A DNA stretch of 64,000 nt, taken from the NCBI GenBank assembly GCA_024742485.1, contig JANSYK010000002.1, positions 1,240,001-1,304,000 of the forward strand. Direction: 5' to 3'. Below are positions 26,693 through 36,690 of this stretch, in pieces (the first letter of the stretch is position 1; each line of letters begins with the position of its first letter). The DNA is from Alphaproteobacteria bacterium. Its GTDB lineage: Bacteria; Pseudomonadota; Alphaproteobacteria; Rhizobiales; Rhizobiaceae. The position numbers were made by a program, and so were the translations under genes. The notes beneath the pieces are model-generated. The model saw nothing but the letters and a program-made list of their open reading frames with translations, had not been told where the DNA came from and ran no database searches.

Positions 26693-27748
26693 ATGAAAAC
26701 AACCTTCGTCTCAACTCAGGCTATCCAGAACGCGATGCGGTTGACGATCCAGCGCGCCCAGGCCGACATTGTTCAGGCTCAGACCGAAGCGGTCACGGGG
26801 CGCCACGCCGATATCGGGCTGGAGCTGGGCGCCACCACCACGCGCAACATTTCGCTGAATCGGGATGTCGAGCGTATGAAGACGATTATCGACAGCAACG
26901 CCCTCGTCACCCACCGGATATCCGCGTCGCAAAACGCATTGACGCAGATGTCCGAAGACGCGCAATTGGTGCTGGATGCTCTCATCGGCGTGTCGGGAAC
27001 CGATGATCAGGGTCGGCTGGACATAGCCCACGAAACAGTCAGAAACGCTTTCGACGGATTTACATCGGCTGCCAACATTTCAGCAAATGGCGAGTATCTC
27101 TTTTCCGGCATCAATACGGACATTAAGCCTCTTTCTGCATATGATGACCCGGCAGGATCAGCCGCAAAAGCCAGCTTTGACACGGCATTCCTGACCTATT
27201 TCGGATTTGCGCAGAGCGATCCGGCGACGTCTGGTATTACACCGGCGCAGATGGACGATTTTCTGACCAATACCGTCGAACCTCTGATCCTGGGAGCCGG
27301 TTGGGATCTCGACTGGTCCAATGCGGACAGCACCAATATGTCCAGTCGCATCAACCGGAACGAGGTGGTGGACAGTTCGACCAGCATCAACTCTGACGGA
27401 TCGAAAAACATGGCGATGGCATCGGTCATCGTCATGGAAATGCTGTCCGTTTCACTGTCGTCCGATACCCGCCAGCAATTGGTGGAACGGGCTATCGACT
27501 ATTCCGGTTCCGCGATCACCGGAATCAATTTCCAGCGGGCGCAGCTCGGTGTTTCCGAACAGCGGATCGCCCAGTCCAATGAGTCGCTTTCGGCACAGAT
27601 CGACCTTGTCTCGCTGCATATCGGCGAGCTTGAGAATGTCGATGTCTATGAAACCTCGACCCGGTTGAACACGCTGCTGGCGCAAGTCCAGACCTCGTAC
27701 ACCTTAACCTCAAGAATCCAGCAGTTGAGTTTGACCAACTATCTGTAA
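26693..27748 (+). CDS. flgL: Hook-filament junction protein FlgL (HAP3)
   Basis: The 351-residue flagellin-related protein has N-terminal D0/D1-type helices (STQAIQNAMRLTIQRAQADI) and a C-terminal helix (DVYETSTRLNTLLAQVQTSY ... LSLTNYL). FlgL joins FlgK to the flagellin filament. Its position after flgK is universal in this lineage. A mid-sequence GEYLFSGINTDIKPL segment matches FlgL. Confidence 0.93.
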   Translation: MKTTFVSTQAIQNAMRLTIQRAQADIVQAQTEAVTGRHADIGLELGATTTRNISLNRDVERMKTIIDSNALVTHRISASQNALTQMSEDAQLVLDALIGVSGTDDQGRLDIAHETVRNAFDGFTSAANISANGEYLFSGINTDIKPLSAYDDPAGSAAKASFDTAFLTYFGFAQSDPATSGITPAQMDDFLTNTVEPLILGAGWDLDWSNADSTNMSSRINRNEVVDSSTSINSDGSKNMAMASVIVMEMLSVSLSSDTRQQLVERAIDYSGSAITGINFQRAQLGVSEQRIAQSNESLSAQIDLVSLHIGELENVDVYETSTRLNTLLAQVQTSYTLTSRIQQLSLTNYL

Positions 27749-27792
27749 ATGACACGCAGAAAGACGTAACCATGATGACGAAGGGCAGCTGA

Positions 27793-28140
27793 ATGTATCA
27801 GTTCTCATATGCGGAAGTGCAGCAAGATGCAGTTGCTGACTCCAAAGACCGTGAGCGGCAGGTTCTCGACAAATCGATCAAGATGCTGGAAAGCGCACGA
27901 GAGGCCGGACCGCGCTCGCGCGAATCGATCGAAGCCCTGTTCTTCGTCAATCGCGTCTGGGTGCGGTTTATCGAGGATCTTGGTTCACCGGAAAACGAAT
28001 TGGAGCAGGAACTGCGCGCCAACCTCATATCGATCGGCATATGGGTTCTTCGGGAAACAGAAAAGATACGGATCGGCGAGTCGGAGAATTTCGACGGCAT
28101 CATCGACATTTCCTCCATCATCCGGGACGGTCTGCAATGA
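27793..28140 (+). CDS. flaF: Flagellar biosynthesis regulator FlaF
   Basis: The 115-residue product has the FlaF layout: a short N-terminus ([20 protein letters not shown]) and a helical body ending in ..[10 protein letters not shown]. FlaF and FlbT are paired regulators of flagellin synthesis in alphaproteobacteria; in Caulobacter, FlaF is needed for flagellin production and FlbT restrains it. The gene overlaps flbT by four bases. Confidence 0.92.
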   Translation: MYQFSYAEVQQDAVADSKDRERQVLDKSIKMLESAREAGPRSRESIEALFFVNRVWVRFIEDLGSPENELEQELRANLISIGIWVLRETEKIRIGESENFDGIIDISSIIRDGLQ

Positions 28141-28586
28141 AGAGTTCGCTGAGAATATCCCTGAAAACCGGTGAGAAAATCTTCATCAACGGTGCTGTCC
28201 TGAAAGTGGACCGCAAGGTCGGTCTGGAGTTTTTGAACGATGTGACGTTCCTGCTGGAAAACCACGTTCTCCAGCCGGAAGATGCCTCCACGCCACTGCG
28301 TCAGCTCTACTTCATCGTCCAGATGATGCTGATCAATCCGGACGGGGCAGACCAGGCACAGGCCATGTTCCGCAAATCGGTGGTGATGCTTTTGAACTGT
28401 TTTCAAAATGAGCAGATCCTGACGGACCTCAAGCATATCGACGCGATGGTAACAGAGGGACGTGTCTTTGAGGCCCTCAAGACCATCCGCACCCTCTACA
28501 AGCTTGAGGATGAAATCCTCAGCAACCGTCAAATGCCGGTCGAAACACTGGAACAGATCACAAAGGAGATCGCACCATGGCGGTAG
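28137..28586 (+). CDS. flbT: Flagellin post-transcriptional regulator FlbT
   Basis: A 149-residue protein starting [33 protein letters not shown], the FlbT signature region. In Caulobacter, FlbT acts on the 5' untranslated region of flagellin mRNA and promotes its decay. In some rhizobial relatives it acts positively. The conserved stem structures before all three flagellins here are obvious candidate targets. It is coupled to flaF and overlaps flgD by ten bases. Confidence 0.94.
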   Translation: MKSSLRISLKTGEKIFINGAVLKVDRKVGLEFLNDVTFLLENHVLQPEDASTPLRQLYFIVQMMLINPDGADQAQAMFRKSVVMLLNCFQNEQILTDLKHIDAMVTEGRVFEALKTIRTLYKLEDEILSNRQMPVETLEQITKEIAPWR

Positions 28587-28981
28587 ATCCGGTATCGGGC
28601 GCAACGAACACGGTCGCACAAACGGCATCCGCCGCGGCGGCAGACAAGGCGACCCTCGACTATGACACGTTTTTGAAACTGCTGGTGGCGGAGATGAAAA
28701 ACCAGGATCCGACGGAACCGATGGATTCGACAGAATACATCTCGCAACTGGCATCGTTCTCCAATGTCGAGCAGACCATTCAGACCAATGCGCGACTTGA
28801 GGAATTGCTGAAATCATCATCTATTGCCCAGGCCGGTTCACTCATTGGCCGGTCAGTGACGTCACCTGACGGTTCGATAAATGGTGTTGTACAGCAGGTA
28901 GAAATCTTCGATGACGGTGTGGTTGCCATATTGCAGGATGGACAGAAGGTCGTCGTGAGCTCAGGACTGACGGTGTCCTGA
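28577..28981 (+). CDS. flgD: Hook-capping scaffold protein FlgD
   Basis: The 134-residue short form of FlgD has the diagnostic [33 protein letters not shown]-type segment (about 27-60, given here in outline) and a short C-terminal beta region. FlgD caps the growing hook. Rhizobial FlgD is much shorter than the enterobacterial form because it lacks the large C-terminal domain. It overlaps flbT and precedes fliQ by two bases. Confidence 0.93.
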   Translation: MAVDPVSGATNTVAQTASAAAADKATLDYDTFLKLLVAEMKNQDPTEPMDSTEYISQLASFSNVEQTIQTNARLEELLKSSSIAQAGSLIGRSVTSPDGSINGVVQQVEIFDDGVVAILQDGQKVVVSSGLTVS

Positions 28982-28983
28982 AC

Positions 28984-29250
28984 ATGAATGAGGCCGACGC
29001 CCTCGATATCGTCCAAAAGGCAATCTGGACAATCCTCATCGCATCAGGGCCGGCCGTTTTCGTTGCCATGTTCGTTGGTGTCGGCATCGCTTTTTTACAG
29101 GCCCTGACACAGGTCCAGGAAATCACCCTGACATTTGTCCCGAAGATTGTCGCAATCCTGGTGACAGTCGCCGTGTCGGCGCCTTTCGTCGGTGCCCAGA
29201 TTTCGACCTTCACCAATTTGGTCTTTTCGCGCATTGAAAGCGGATTCTAG
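28984..29250 (+). CDS. fliQ: Flagellar export gate protein FliQ
   Basis: An 88-residue protein with two TM helices (about 13-38 and 50-72) and the FliQ pattern ALTQVQEITLTFVPKIVAI. It forms part of the FliPQR gate. It is the last gene of the flgE run; 144 bp then separate it from flhA, which has its own promoter motif. Confidence 0.96.
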   Translation: MNEADALDIVQKAIWTILIASGPAVFVAMFVGVGIAFLQALTQVQEITLTFVPKIVAILVTVAVSAPFVGAQISTFTNLVFSRIESGF

Positions 29251-29302
29251 CAGGCCGATTGCTTTCTTTTTGGAAACGCCAATCTGGTTTCACCTGCCAT
29301 CC

Positions 29303-29324
29303 TCGCGCAAGCTTCGCGCTCTAA
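29303..29324 (+). promoter_or_regulatory. Flagellar promoter motif, copy facing flhA
   Basis: TCGCGCAAG, nine bases, then CTAA. The half-site TCGCG recurs 11 bases downstream, the clearest direct repeat of the six copies. It lies about 70 bp before the flhA start. Confidence 0.6.
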
Positions 29325-29394
29325 TGTAACCTCCTGTCAGGGAATTTTGCCGCAGGGCGCCCTGCTTACCGGTTTCATTTGAGCAAGGCGAGTT

Positions 29395-31482
29395 ATGGCG
29401 CAGACACAGGCCATCGTGATTCCACCCCTCGAAGGTCGGGGCCGCGATGTCACCTTCGCCATTGGCATCGTCATTATCCTATCCATCCTGTTTCTGCCGA
29501 TACCGCCATTTCTCATCGATATTGGCCTGGCATTTTCCATTGCCTTTTCGGTGCTGATCCTGATGGTGGCGCTGTGGATTCAAAAGCCACTTGATTTTTC
29601 GTCCTTCCCGACAATCCTGCTGATCGCCACGATGACGCGCCTGTCGTTGAACATAGCAACGACACGGGTCATTCTTGCCGAGGGCCATGAGGGGCCGACA
29701 GCCGCCGGCCATGTCATCGGCGGATTTTCCCAATTGGTCATGTCGGGCGATTTTGTCATCGGCCTTATCGTCTTCCTGATATTGGTCGTGGTGAATTTTA
29801 TTGTCATCACGAAAGGCGCCACCCGCATCGCCGAGGTCGGTGCGCGGTTTACGCTGGATGCCATACCCGGCAAGCAGATGTCGATCGACGCCGACCTGTC
29901 GGCTGGCATCATCGACGAAAAGACCGCTCAGCAACGGCGGCGCGAACTGGAAGATGAAAGCTCGTTTTTCGGGTCGATGGATGGTGCCTCGAAATTTGTT
30001 CGCGGCGACGCGATCGCCGGCCTTCTGATTACCGGCATCAATATTTTCGGCGGCATCATCATCGGCTATACGCGCCATGACATGGAAATTGGTCAGGCCG
30101 CTGACATCTTCACCAAATTGTCGGTCGGCGATGGTCTGGTTTCCCAGATCCCGGCGCTCATTGTTTCGCTGGCCGCCGGCCTGCTGGTGTCCAGGGGCGG
30201 CAATATCGGTTCCACCGACAAGGCAGTCGTCGATCAACTCAGCGGATACCCGCGCGCGCTGTTCGTTGCATCCGGCTTGATGGTTCTGCTTGGTGTGGTC
30301 CCCGGTCTGCCGTTCTTTCCCTTCGTCATTCTCGGCAGCGCCATGGCCTTTGCGGGCTGGTACATTCCCCGCCAACTGGCGCAGCGTGACCTGGCGCTTC
30401 GTCAGGGTGAGGAGCAGAAGCTGTTGGAGAGCCAGCAGCAGGAAAAGGACTCGGTCAAAAACGTTCTGCACACCTCCGAAATAGAGCTCTGTCTCGGCAA
30501 GCAGGTTTCTGCCAAGCTTTTGGGTTCCCATCAGGAACTGGCGTTCCGTGTCAGCAAGATCAGAAAGAAATTTGCCGCGCAATACGGTTTTGTGGTGCCG
30601 GAGATCAAGGTCACCGACGACTTCAACGTGCCGGACAAATCCTACCAGATCCGGATACACGGCACGACAATCGCCGCAAACGAGATGCGGGTCGGTGAGG
30701 TGATGGTGGTGACCGGCAATGGCCGCAAGCCAAGCATCCCGGGTGATGAAGTGCGCGAACCGGCATTCGGCCTTCCGGCGGTCTCAATCGTCGAGAGCTT
30801 CGCCGAGGATCTCAAGCGGGAAGGCTTTCACCCGATCGACAATGTGTCGGTTGTCCTGACCCACATGAGCGAAGTGATCCGCAACAATCTTCCACAACTA
30901 CTGTCCTACAAGGACATGAAATCACTGCTCGACCGACTTGATCCGGAATACCGCAAGCTTGCGGATGAAATCTGCTCCAATCACATGACCTATTCGGGAC
31001 TTCAGGCGGTCCTCAAACTCCTGCTGGCGGAACGGATCTCAATTCGCAACCTGCATCTCATCCTCGAGGCGGTGGCGGAGCTGGCACCGCATCTTCGCAA
31101 GACGGAGCAGATTGTCGAACATGTCCGCATTCGCATGGCGCAGCAATTGTGCGGTGATCTGACCGACAATGGCGTTTTGCGGGTTCTGCGTCTCGGCAAT
31201 CGGTGGGATCTTGCATTCCACCAGGCACTCAAGCGCGATCCGAAAGGCGATGTGGTCGAGTTCGATATCGAACCCGCATTGCTGGAAGAATTCAGCGAGC
31301 AGGCCACCAAGGTCATCCGCGAACACCTGGATGCCGGCACACGCTTCGTGCTGGTCACGGCGCCGGATGCAAGACCTTATGTGCGGATGATCATCGAGCG
31401 TTTGTTTGCGACGCTTCCCGTCATTTCCCATGTCGAGATTGCCAAGGGCGTGGAGATCAAGATCCTCGGATCGATTTCATGA
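29395..31482 (+). CDS. flhA: Flagellar export gate protein FlhA
   Basis: A 695-residue protein with eight TM segments in the first ~330 residues and a large cytoplasmic domain after about 350. Conserved FlhA segments include [35 protein letters not shown] and the [20 protein letters not shown] loop. The cytoplasmic part forms the nonameric docking ring for chaperone-substrate complexes. The gene is coupled to fliR by an ATGA overlap. Confidence 0.97.
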   Translation: MAQTQAIVIPPLEGRGRDVTFAIGIVIILSILFLPIPPFLIDIGLAFSIAFSVLILMVALWIQKPLDFSSFPTILLIATMTRLSLNIATTRVILAEGHEGPTAAGHVIGGFSQLVMSGDFVIGLIVFLILVVVNFIVITKGATRIAEVGARFTLDAIPGKQMSIDADLSAGIIDEKTAQQRRRELEDESSFFGSMDGASKFVRGDAIAGLLITGINIFGGIIIGYTRHDMEIGQAADIFTKLSVGDGLVSQIPALIVSLAAGLLVSRGGNIGSTDKAVVDQLSGYPRALFVASGLMVLLGVVPGLPFFPFVILGSAMAFAGWYIPRQLAQRDLALRQGEEQKLLESQQQEKDSVKNVLHTSEIELCLGKQVSAKLLGSHQELAFRVSKIRKKFAAQYGFVVPEIKVTDDFNVPDKSYQIRIHGTTIAANEMRVGEVMVVTGNGRKPSIPGDEVREPAFGLPAVSIVESFAEDLKREGFHPIDNVSVVLTHMSEVIRNNLPQLLSYKDMKSLLDRLDPEYRKLADEICSNHMTYSGLQAVLKLLLAERISIRNLHLILEAVAELAPHLRKTEQIVEHVRIRMAQQLCGDLTDNGVLRVLRLGNRWDLAFHQALKRDPKGDVVEFDIEPALLEEFSEQATKVIREHLDAGTRFVLVTAPDARPYVRMIIERLFATLPVISHVEIAKGVEIKILGSIS

Positions 31483-32231
31483 TTCTGGATCCCGAGGGGA
31501 CAGTGCTGGCGCTGTTTGCCTCGTTCTGCCGCATCGGTGCCTGTTTCATGTTGATTCCGGGGATCGGTTCCTATCGCATTCCCCCGCAGATCAGGCTGTT
31601 TGTCGCCGTGGCCGTGTCCATCGCGCTGTTGCCGCTGATGTGGCCGTCGATCTATCCGAAGGTTGCCACCGGTGCATCCACCTATGTGAGCTTGATTTTT
31701 GTCGAAATCCTCATCGGCGCAGTGCTCGGTCTTATCGCGCGTTTCTACACACTGGCCTTGCAATTTGCCGGCACCGCCACGGCCATGATGATCGGTTTCA
31801 ACGCCATGCCCGGAATGGATATTGTTGAGCGGGAATCGCAGCCGCAGATCGGCACGCTGATTGGATTTACCGGATTGTTGATCCTTTTCATGCTGGATTT
31901 CCATCACCTGGTCATCGAGGCGCTGACCGCGTCCTATGAATTCATGCCGGTGGGCGGCGGCTTCGATGTGCAAATGGCGCTGGTGACACTCGCCGATACG
32001 CTGTCGGCGTCATTCCTGACAATGCTGCGGTTGATCAGTCCCTTCGTTGTCTACGGACTGACCTTCAATATCGCCGTCGGCATGGTCAACAAACTGGCGC
32101 CGCAGATTCCGGTCTACTTCATCTCCCTGCCATTCATCCTGACCGGCGGACTGATTTTGCTGTTTTACGGTTCCAACGATTTTTTCCACGAATTTGCGGC
32201 GGGCTTTGCTCCGGTGTTCGATGGTCGCTGA
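31479..32231 (+). CDS. fliR: Flagellar export gate protein FliR
   Basis: The 250-residue polytopic protein has six predicted TM helices and the FliR motif [20 protein letters not shown] near the start. With FliP and FliQ it forms the export pore. A longer in-frame reading from 31203 lies wholly inside flhA and is not credible. The start overlaps flhA by four bases and the end overlaps the next gene by eleven. Confidence 0.95.
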   Translation: MILDPEGTVLALFASFCRIGACFMLIPGIGSYRIPPQIRLFVAVAVSIALLPLMWPSIYPKVATGASTYVSLIFVEILIGAVLGLIARFYTLALQFAGTATAMMIGFNAMPGMDIVERESQPQIGTLIGFTGLLILFMLDFHHLVIEALTASYEFMPVGGGFDVQMALVTLADTLSASFLTMLRLISPFVVYGLTFNIAVGMVNKLAPQIPVYFISLPFILTGGLILLFYGSNDFFHEFAAGFAPVFDGR

Positions 32232-32622
32232 CCCTCGCACCAAGCGGATCGCCGGTCTGCAGCGGCTTGTGACGCTGCAGCGCCAGCTTCAAAAGCTTGC
32301 TGAAGCCGACCTCGCACAGGCCAACCGTGAACGTGAGGACGTGCGCATTGCCATTGAAAACCTCGTTGCGGCCATGAGCGGCATGTCAGCCACGCACAGG
32401 CTCTTCCCTCATCTCTATGCCCGTCAGCTCAGCACTTTGAAGGCACGGGACCAAGTGTTGGTGGGGCAAATAGAACTGCACAAGGCCCGCATCAACACCG
32501 AGCGGACCCGAGGCGACCGAGTCGGAGACAGGCTGGACAAGGCCAATCAGGACTCCGAGCGGCACTTTGACGATGAGGCTCTGTTTGACATGCTCGACGG
32601 GGTCAACAAAACCGATGGCTGA
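32221..32622 (+). CDS. FliJ-like coiled-coil protein
   Basis: A 133-residue, almost entirely helical and charged protein (QRLVTLQRQLQKLAEADLAQ...) with heptad character in about 10-50 and 75-110. Size, coiled coil and position after fliR suggest a FliJ-type export component that links FliI to FlhA, but sequence motifs are too weak for certainty. The ATG at 32221 overlaps the fliR stop; a GTG-type start at 32194 is less likely. Confidence 0.5.
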   Translation: MVADPRTKRIAGLQRLVTLQRQLQKLAEADLAQANREREDVRIAIENLVAAMSGMSATHRLFPHLYARQLSTLKARDQVLVGQIELHKARINTERTRGDRVGDRLDKANQDSERHFDDEALFDMLDGVNKTDG

Positions 32623-32698
32623 AACCGGATCCTCCGCTCAAGCCTCCCGTAAGTTTCGGCGGGCATAATAACGCCTATTCGACAACGGGAGCGAAGCA

Positions 32699-33235
32699 TT
32701 GGCCATTTCTCCACCCGGTGACCTTGTATTGGACGTCGTTCGCGCGGCCGATCCGGCAAAGGTCAGGGAAGCGCATCGCAATTTGCTGGAAAAGAGCGCT
32801 GAAGGCGCACAAACGGCCTTTGATCTGGCGGCCGGGAGGCCGATTGGTGCATCCGTCCAGGCCGTAGACGGGGATTCCGTGCCACAGAGCTACCGCGAAT
32901 TCGAGGCAATGGTCCTGCAGACCTTTATCAAGTCCATGCTGCCGGAGGATGCGACGAACACATTTGGCGAAGGAACCGCCGGTGACATGTGGAAGGGCAT
33001 GATGGCAGAACAGCTTGGCCGCGCTGTGGCGGAGGGCGGTGGTGTCGGCATTGCCCGCCAATTGGCTGAGGATGCCAAACGCGCTCAGGCGGCCGCGCAG
33101 TCAGCTGAAGCAGCCGGAGGCGACATCAACTTTGCCAGCCGACTTGTCCAGCAGATTCAGATGGACATCCTGCGCGATACGGCAGCGGGTGCTGAAGGCG
33201 CCGCAGCCCTGCAGGATGGGAGATCGTCGACATGA
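32699..33235 (+). CDS. Rod-binding protein, FlgJ N-terminal domain type
   Basis: A 178-residue protein whose core (SYREFEAMVLQTFIKSMLPED ... AGDMWKGMMAEQLGRAVAEGGGVGIA) is the Rod-binding domain of FlgJ. No muramidase domain follows. FlgJ-type proteins cap the growing rod. The start is TTG at 32699, supported by GGGAG seven bases upstream and the lack of an in-frame ATG nearby. It overlaps the next gene by four bases. Confidence 0.8.
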   Translation: MAISPPGDLVLDVVRAADPAKVREAHRNLLEKSAEGAQTAFDLAAGRPIGASVQAVDGDSVPQSYREFEAMVLQTFIKSMLPEDATNTFGEGTAGDMWKGMMAEQLGRAVAEGGGVGIARQLAEDAKRAQAAAQSAEAAGGDINFASRLVQQIQMDILRDTAAGAEGAAALQDGRSST

Positions 33236-33645
33236 CACAACCGGGCTCGTTTGCATCGACAGGAGACACTGAGACAATGAATGGTTTCAGCAGCGATGGC
33301 AGGATTGTTCAGGTTCTCGGACGGCTGGATGCCATTTTGGAGGCGGAAAACAGTGCTTTGGGGAGGGACCCGCAATTCGATGTTGCAGCCTCGAATGTCA
33401 GCAAAAGCAGATGTCTCTATGAACTGACAACCCTCACCAGACAGATCTCGCCGGAAGCAATCGCGCGGTCCCATGGCAATGCGCTTCGATCACTGCATGG
33501 CAAGTTGGAAAGAAACAACATCAAGGTCAAAGCGCATCTGGATGCGGTCCGTGAAGTGACGGAATTGCTGCGTGATGCGGCGATCGACGCCGAGGCTGAC
33601 GGTACCTATACGATGGAGCAGTTCTACCTGCGTGAAGCGGTATGA
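33232..33645 (+). CDS. FlgN-like export chaperone
   Basis: A 137-residue helical protein. The central and C-terminal parts (GRLDAILEAENSALGRDPQF ... AEADGTYT) recall alphaproteobacterial FlgN-type chaperones, which bind FlgK and FlgL before export. It lies in a tight run of flagellar accessory genes with four-base overlaps on both sides. Family assignment is tentative. Confidence 0.55.
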   Translation: MTQPGSFASTGDTETMNGFSSDGRIVQVLGRLDAILEAENSALGRDPQFDVAASNVSKSRCLYELTTLTRQISPEAIARSHGNALRSLHGKLERNNIKVKAHLDAVREVTELLRDAAIDAEADGTYTMEQFYLREAV

Positions 33646-34145
33646 TTAAGCTGGTGATTTCCGGTCTGTGGATTGCCGGTGTAACGCTGGCATCGGTCTA
33701 TTTTTCCCTGCAGATGACATCAGCCAAGTCTGATGGAGATCAAAACTCCGACTTTTTCGGGGGGCTGGATTATGTCCGCAGCGACATGCTGTCGATTCCG
33801 GCCTTCGCCGACGGTCGGGTTCAGGGATATTTCATCACGAGACTGGTCTACACGGCGGAGCCGAAGGTACTGCAATCCCTGACCCTGCCGCCTCACGTAC
33901 TGATTACGGATGAACTCTATTCCCTGCTTGTTGGCAATTCCGTCATCGATTTCACCAATATGGAAACGTTCGATATGGATGCCTTCCGGACAATTGTTCG
34001 GGACCGGATGAACGAGCGACTGGGCAAGAAGGTTTTTCACGAGGTTCTTGTCGAGCAGATGGAGTTTCTGACCAAGAACGAAATTCGGAACAATGCCGCA
34101 AAGCGCCGATTGCCGCCAACGCCGACAGCACCGGAAAGCCAGTGA
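33642..34145 (+). CDS. FliL-like single-pass membrane protein ending the flagellar cluster
   Basis: A 167-residue protein with an N-terminal TM helix (about 4-24) and a periplasmic domain. The domain has FliL-like order: a beta-rich centre (GYFITRLVYTAEPKVLQSLT), then a long helix (FRTIVRDRMNERLGKKVFHE), then a short basic tail. It differs clearly from the true FliL at 9818. No function can be assigned; a stator or export role is plausible from position. Confidence 0.5.
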   Translation: MIKLVISGLWIAGVTLASVYFSLQMTSAKSDGDQNSDFFGGLDYVRSDMLSIPAFADGRVQGYFITRLVYTAEPKVLQSLTLPPHVLITDELYSLLVGNSVIDFTNMETFDMDAFRTIVRDRMNERLGKKVFHEVLVEQMEFLTKNEIRNNAAKRRLPPTPTAPESQ

Positions 34146-34167
34146 CGTTTGCGCATTGAGTTCGGGC

Positions 34168-35160
34168 TCAGTTGACCTCCGGGTTCCTGTATTGTTCGTT
34201 GATCTGGCCAAATTCGGCAATCAGCCGGCCGACTGCGACATGCAGGAAATAGCGGCCGATCGCCGCTGAACCGGTTCTCATCCACAATAGTAGTGACCTG
34301 ATCGGCGCCAGGCCGAGCAAGACAAGCGACTTGGCGAATATTCGCATGCGCCCCGCAAATCCGGGACTGCGGCGCATTTCGATCAGTGCAGAAATCGCGC
34401 CTTCCCGCTGGCTTCTGGCCGACAGCCACTTGGAAGTTGTCCGGCGTTCCGGCACGGCCTCGAAGACCGGAGCTTCACTGCACCAGGCAAAACAGAATCC
34501 CAACAGGCGGGCTCGACTGTAAAAATCCGAATCGCCACCGCCGATGAAGTTGAAGGCCGGCTCCAGGAATGGTTCAGGCAGGGCATCAAGCACGCGGCGT
34601 GTGATCAGGACATTTCCGGAGGAATAGAGGATTGGAACGCGTCCCGATACATCATAGGCCGGCATGAAGACGGGATGCAGTGCCAATTTCTCATGGTCTT
34701 TGTTTTCGAATACCGGAATTTGCGGTGCACCGACCACATCGGCGTCGAAGCGAGACCGGGCCCGCACCAGATTTTCCAGCCATGCCTCGTCGGCCAATTC
34801 ATCATCATCAATGACGGCGATGGCCTCAAGATCCGGAAAAGTCTGAAGTGTCACATGCCATCCCGCATTGTAGGCATGGCAATTCCCCCGTTGATGGGCG
34901 ATGACGACCAGTCCGGGGATCGGCGCCTCATCAAAGAACTTTCCGGCGGCCCTGGCTCCCGCCATGCCGTCGGCGTCATTCTCGATAACCACAACGGCAA
35001 ACGGCTTCGCGAATGTCTGTTTTGCCAGGGAGGTCAGTGTCTGGACCAATTGCTCCGGCCGCCGGAATGTGGGCAAGGTGACGACATATGCCACGCCCGC
35101 CGGAACCAGTCCTGGCGATCGGTAATCTACGGAAATATCCAGACTGCTGGTCTTTGCCAT
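34168..35160 (-). CDS. Family 2 glycosyltransferase
   Basis: A 330-residue GT-A enzyme. It begins with VAYVVTLPTFRRPEQLVQTL and has a DDDE-type metal motif (AIAVIDDDELADEAW, about 120-130) followed by a second acidic site (FIGGGDSDFYSRARLLG). It would transfer a sugar from a nucleotide donor, probably to a surface glycan. The ATG at 35160 follows a GAGGAA ribosome site; an upstream extension to 35298 is unlikely. It converges on the flagellar cluster and diverges from the next glycosyltransferase gene. Confidence 0.8.
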   Translation of the reverse strand: MAKTSSLDISVDYRSPGLVPAGVAYVVTLPTFRRPEQLVQTLTSLAKQTFAKPFAVVVIENDADGMAGARAAGKFFDEAPIPGLVVIAHQRGNCHAYNAGWHVTLQTFPDLEAIAVIDDDELADEAWLENLVRARSRFDADVVGAPQIPVFENKDHEKLALHPVFMPAYDVSGRVPILYSSGNVLITRRVLDALPEPFLEPAFNFIGGGDSDFYSRARLLGFCFAWCSEAPVFEAVPERRTTSKWLSARSQREGAISALIEMRRSPGFAGRMRIFAKSLVLLGLAPIRSLLLWMRTGSAAIGRYFLHVAVGRLIAEFGQINEQYRNPEVN

Positions 35161-35277
35161 CGTCAATTCCTCTTGCCCAATTCCTACCATCGTTTGGTGA
35201 ATTTTGGCTGAATACGGTGCATTCACCTTTTTCTGATATGGTCGGTCATGTGGCGGACAGGCCGAATTGTCGGTCAA

Positions 35278-36480
35278 ATGAAGAACGGTCGAATGCATCT
35301 GGTATTTGTCTCATCCCTGTTGCCGGTCAAAAAACCGGTATCAGGATTTGATATCGCGAATCGCGTCATCCTCGACGCCCTGATGGCACAAGGTGCTCAG
35401 GTCAGCTTGCTCGGTTACCTGTCACCGGATGTGCAGCCGGCCGAGGCAGCGCGGACTGTTTCACTCGGCGTTCAGGAGGTCACGACAGCCAGAGCATCAA
35501 CCGGTGACAAGATGCGGTGGCTGGCCGGTGCCTTTGCGAACGGAACCACTATCTCATCAGCCAAGATGTTGGTGTGTGGTCGCAAGAGGGTGCAGTCGGC
35601 ACTTCGATCCCTTGCACCCTTTGACGGGCTGGTATTGAATTCGGTGCAATTGGCGGGTGCGTTCCTGCCGGTCTTTTCCGAACATGATTCAATATTCATA
35701 GCCCACAATGTAGAGGCGCTAACCGCTGCAGAAAATGCTCGACATGCGTCGGGACCATTGGAACGTGTGCTGTTTCGACGCGAAGCGCGGCTGTTTGAGG
35801 AACTGGAGCGGAAACTTTGTCTTGGATCACGCTTTGTCTGGACCCTGTCGGAGGAAGATCGACGCACACTGAACATTCAAGATGACAACAAATCCGCAGC
35901 CTTGCCGATGGTAACAGGTCCACAGCCACCTTCCGCGCCTGAAGGCATGCGCGATCTACGATATGATCTGGGCATGATCGGAACCTGGAGCTGGAGACCG
36001 AACCGTGTCGGACTCGATTGGTTCTTGAATGATGTGGCCCCGCTGTTGCCGAACAACCTGACCATTGCAATTGCCGGCGACCTGCCCAATCCGCCAACCG
36101 GTCACCTTCATCCGGGCATTCGCTTTGTCGGTCGCGTCCCCGACGCGCGAACATTTCTAGCCGGCTGCGCAGTCATTCCGCTTGCCAGTACCGTCGGAAC
36201 CGGTGTTCAACTCAAGACCATCGAGACGTTCGAAATGGGCCTGCCCTCGGTTGCGACGCCAAGCGCCCTGCGGGGGGTGAAGACCACGCCGTCGAATTGC
36301 GTGATCGCGGCGGATGCCGGTCAATTTGCGGAAGCCTTGATCGGTGCCGTCAAAACGGCGCGAAAGCCGTCGGCTACGGCGTTGGACGGGCGGCCGTTTC
36401 ACAACAATCAGATTGCCGGATTGAGTGAAGCCATTGAACGTGGTCTTGTCCGACTTGGCAAGGAGCGAACCGTCAACTGA
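35278..36480 (+). CDS. Family 4-type glycosyltransferase
   Basis: A 400-residue GT-B protein. The N-terminal domain starts MHLVFVSSLLPVKKPVSGFD. The C-terminal nucleotide-sugar domain carries GTGVQLKTIETFEMGLPSVA (about 310-330) with the E-x7-E type spacing, as in GT4 enzymes. The start is ATG 35278 or ATG 35293. It is probably involved in capsule or exopolysaccharide assembly with the neighbouring genes. Acceptor and sugar are unknown. Confidence 0.75.
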   Translation: MKNGRMHLVFVSSLLPVKKPVSGFDIANRVILDALMAQGAQVSLLGYLSPDVQPAEAARTVSLGVQEVTTARASTGDKMRWLAGAFANGTTISSAKMLVCGRKRVQSALRSLAPFDGLVLNSVQLAGAFLPVFSEHDSIFIAHNVEALTAAENARHASGPLERVLFRREARLFEELERKLCLGSRFVWTLSEEDRRTLNIQDDNKSAALPMVTGPQPPSAPEGMRDLRYDLGMIGTWSWRPNRVGLDWFLNDVAPLLPNNLTIAIAGDLPNPPTGHLHPGIRFVGRVPDARTFLAGCAVIPLASTVGTGVQLKTIETFEMGLPSVATPSALRGVKTTPSNCVIAADAGQFAEALIGAVKTARKPSATALDGRPFHNNQIAGLSEAIERGLVRLGKERTVN

Positions 36481-36690
36481 TCGCCGATCGTGTTGGTTTA
36501 CCATGCTTGCATTTGTCAGTTGTAACGATGGCTAAATTTCATATTTTTATGGGCAAAATGAAATACAGAGAGCGGTTGCGCGGGTGGGTCAACAGCAATT
36601 TGTGAATTGATCTGTTGATGAACAGGTTGCGGAGTCAGGGAACGCGGTGAATGTGCCGCGCGACTCAATACTGCAAGGATACGTCTTCGT

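Noticed and set aside
29479-30660. 393-residue minus-strand frame opposite flhA
   Set aside because: Shadow of flhA; no ribosome site, and the translation is low-complexity (Gln/Asp/His-rich).
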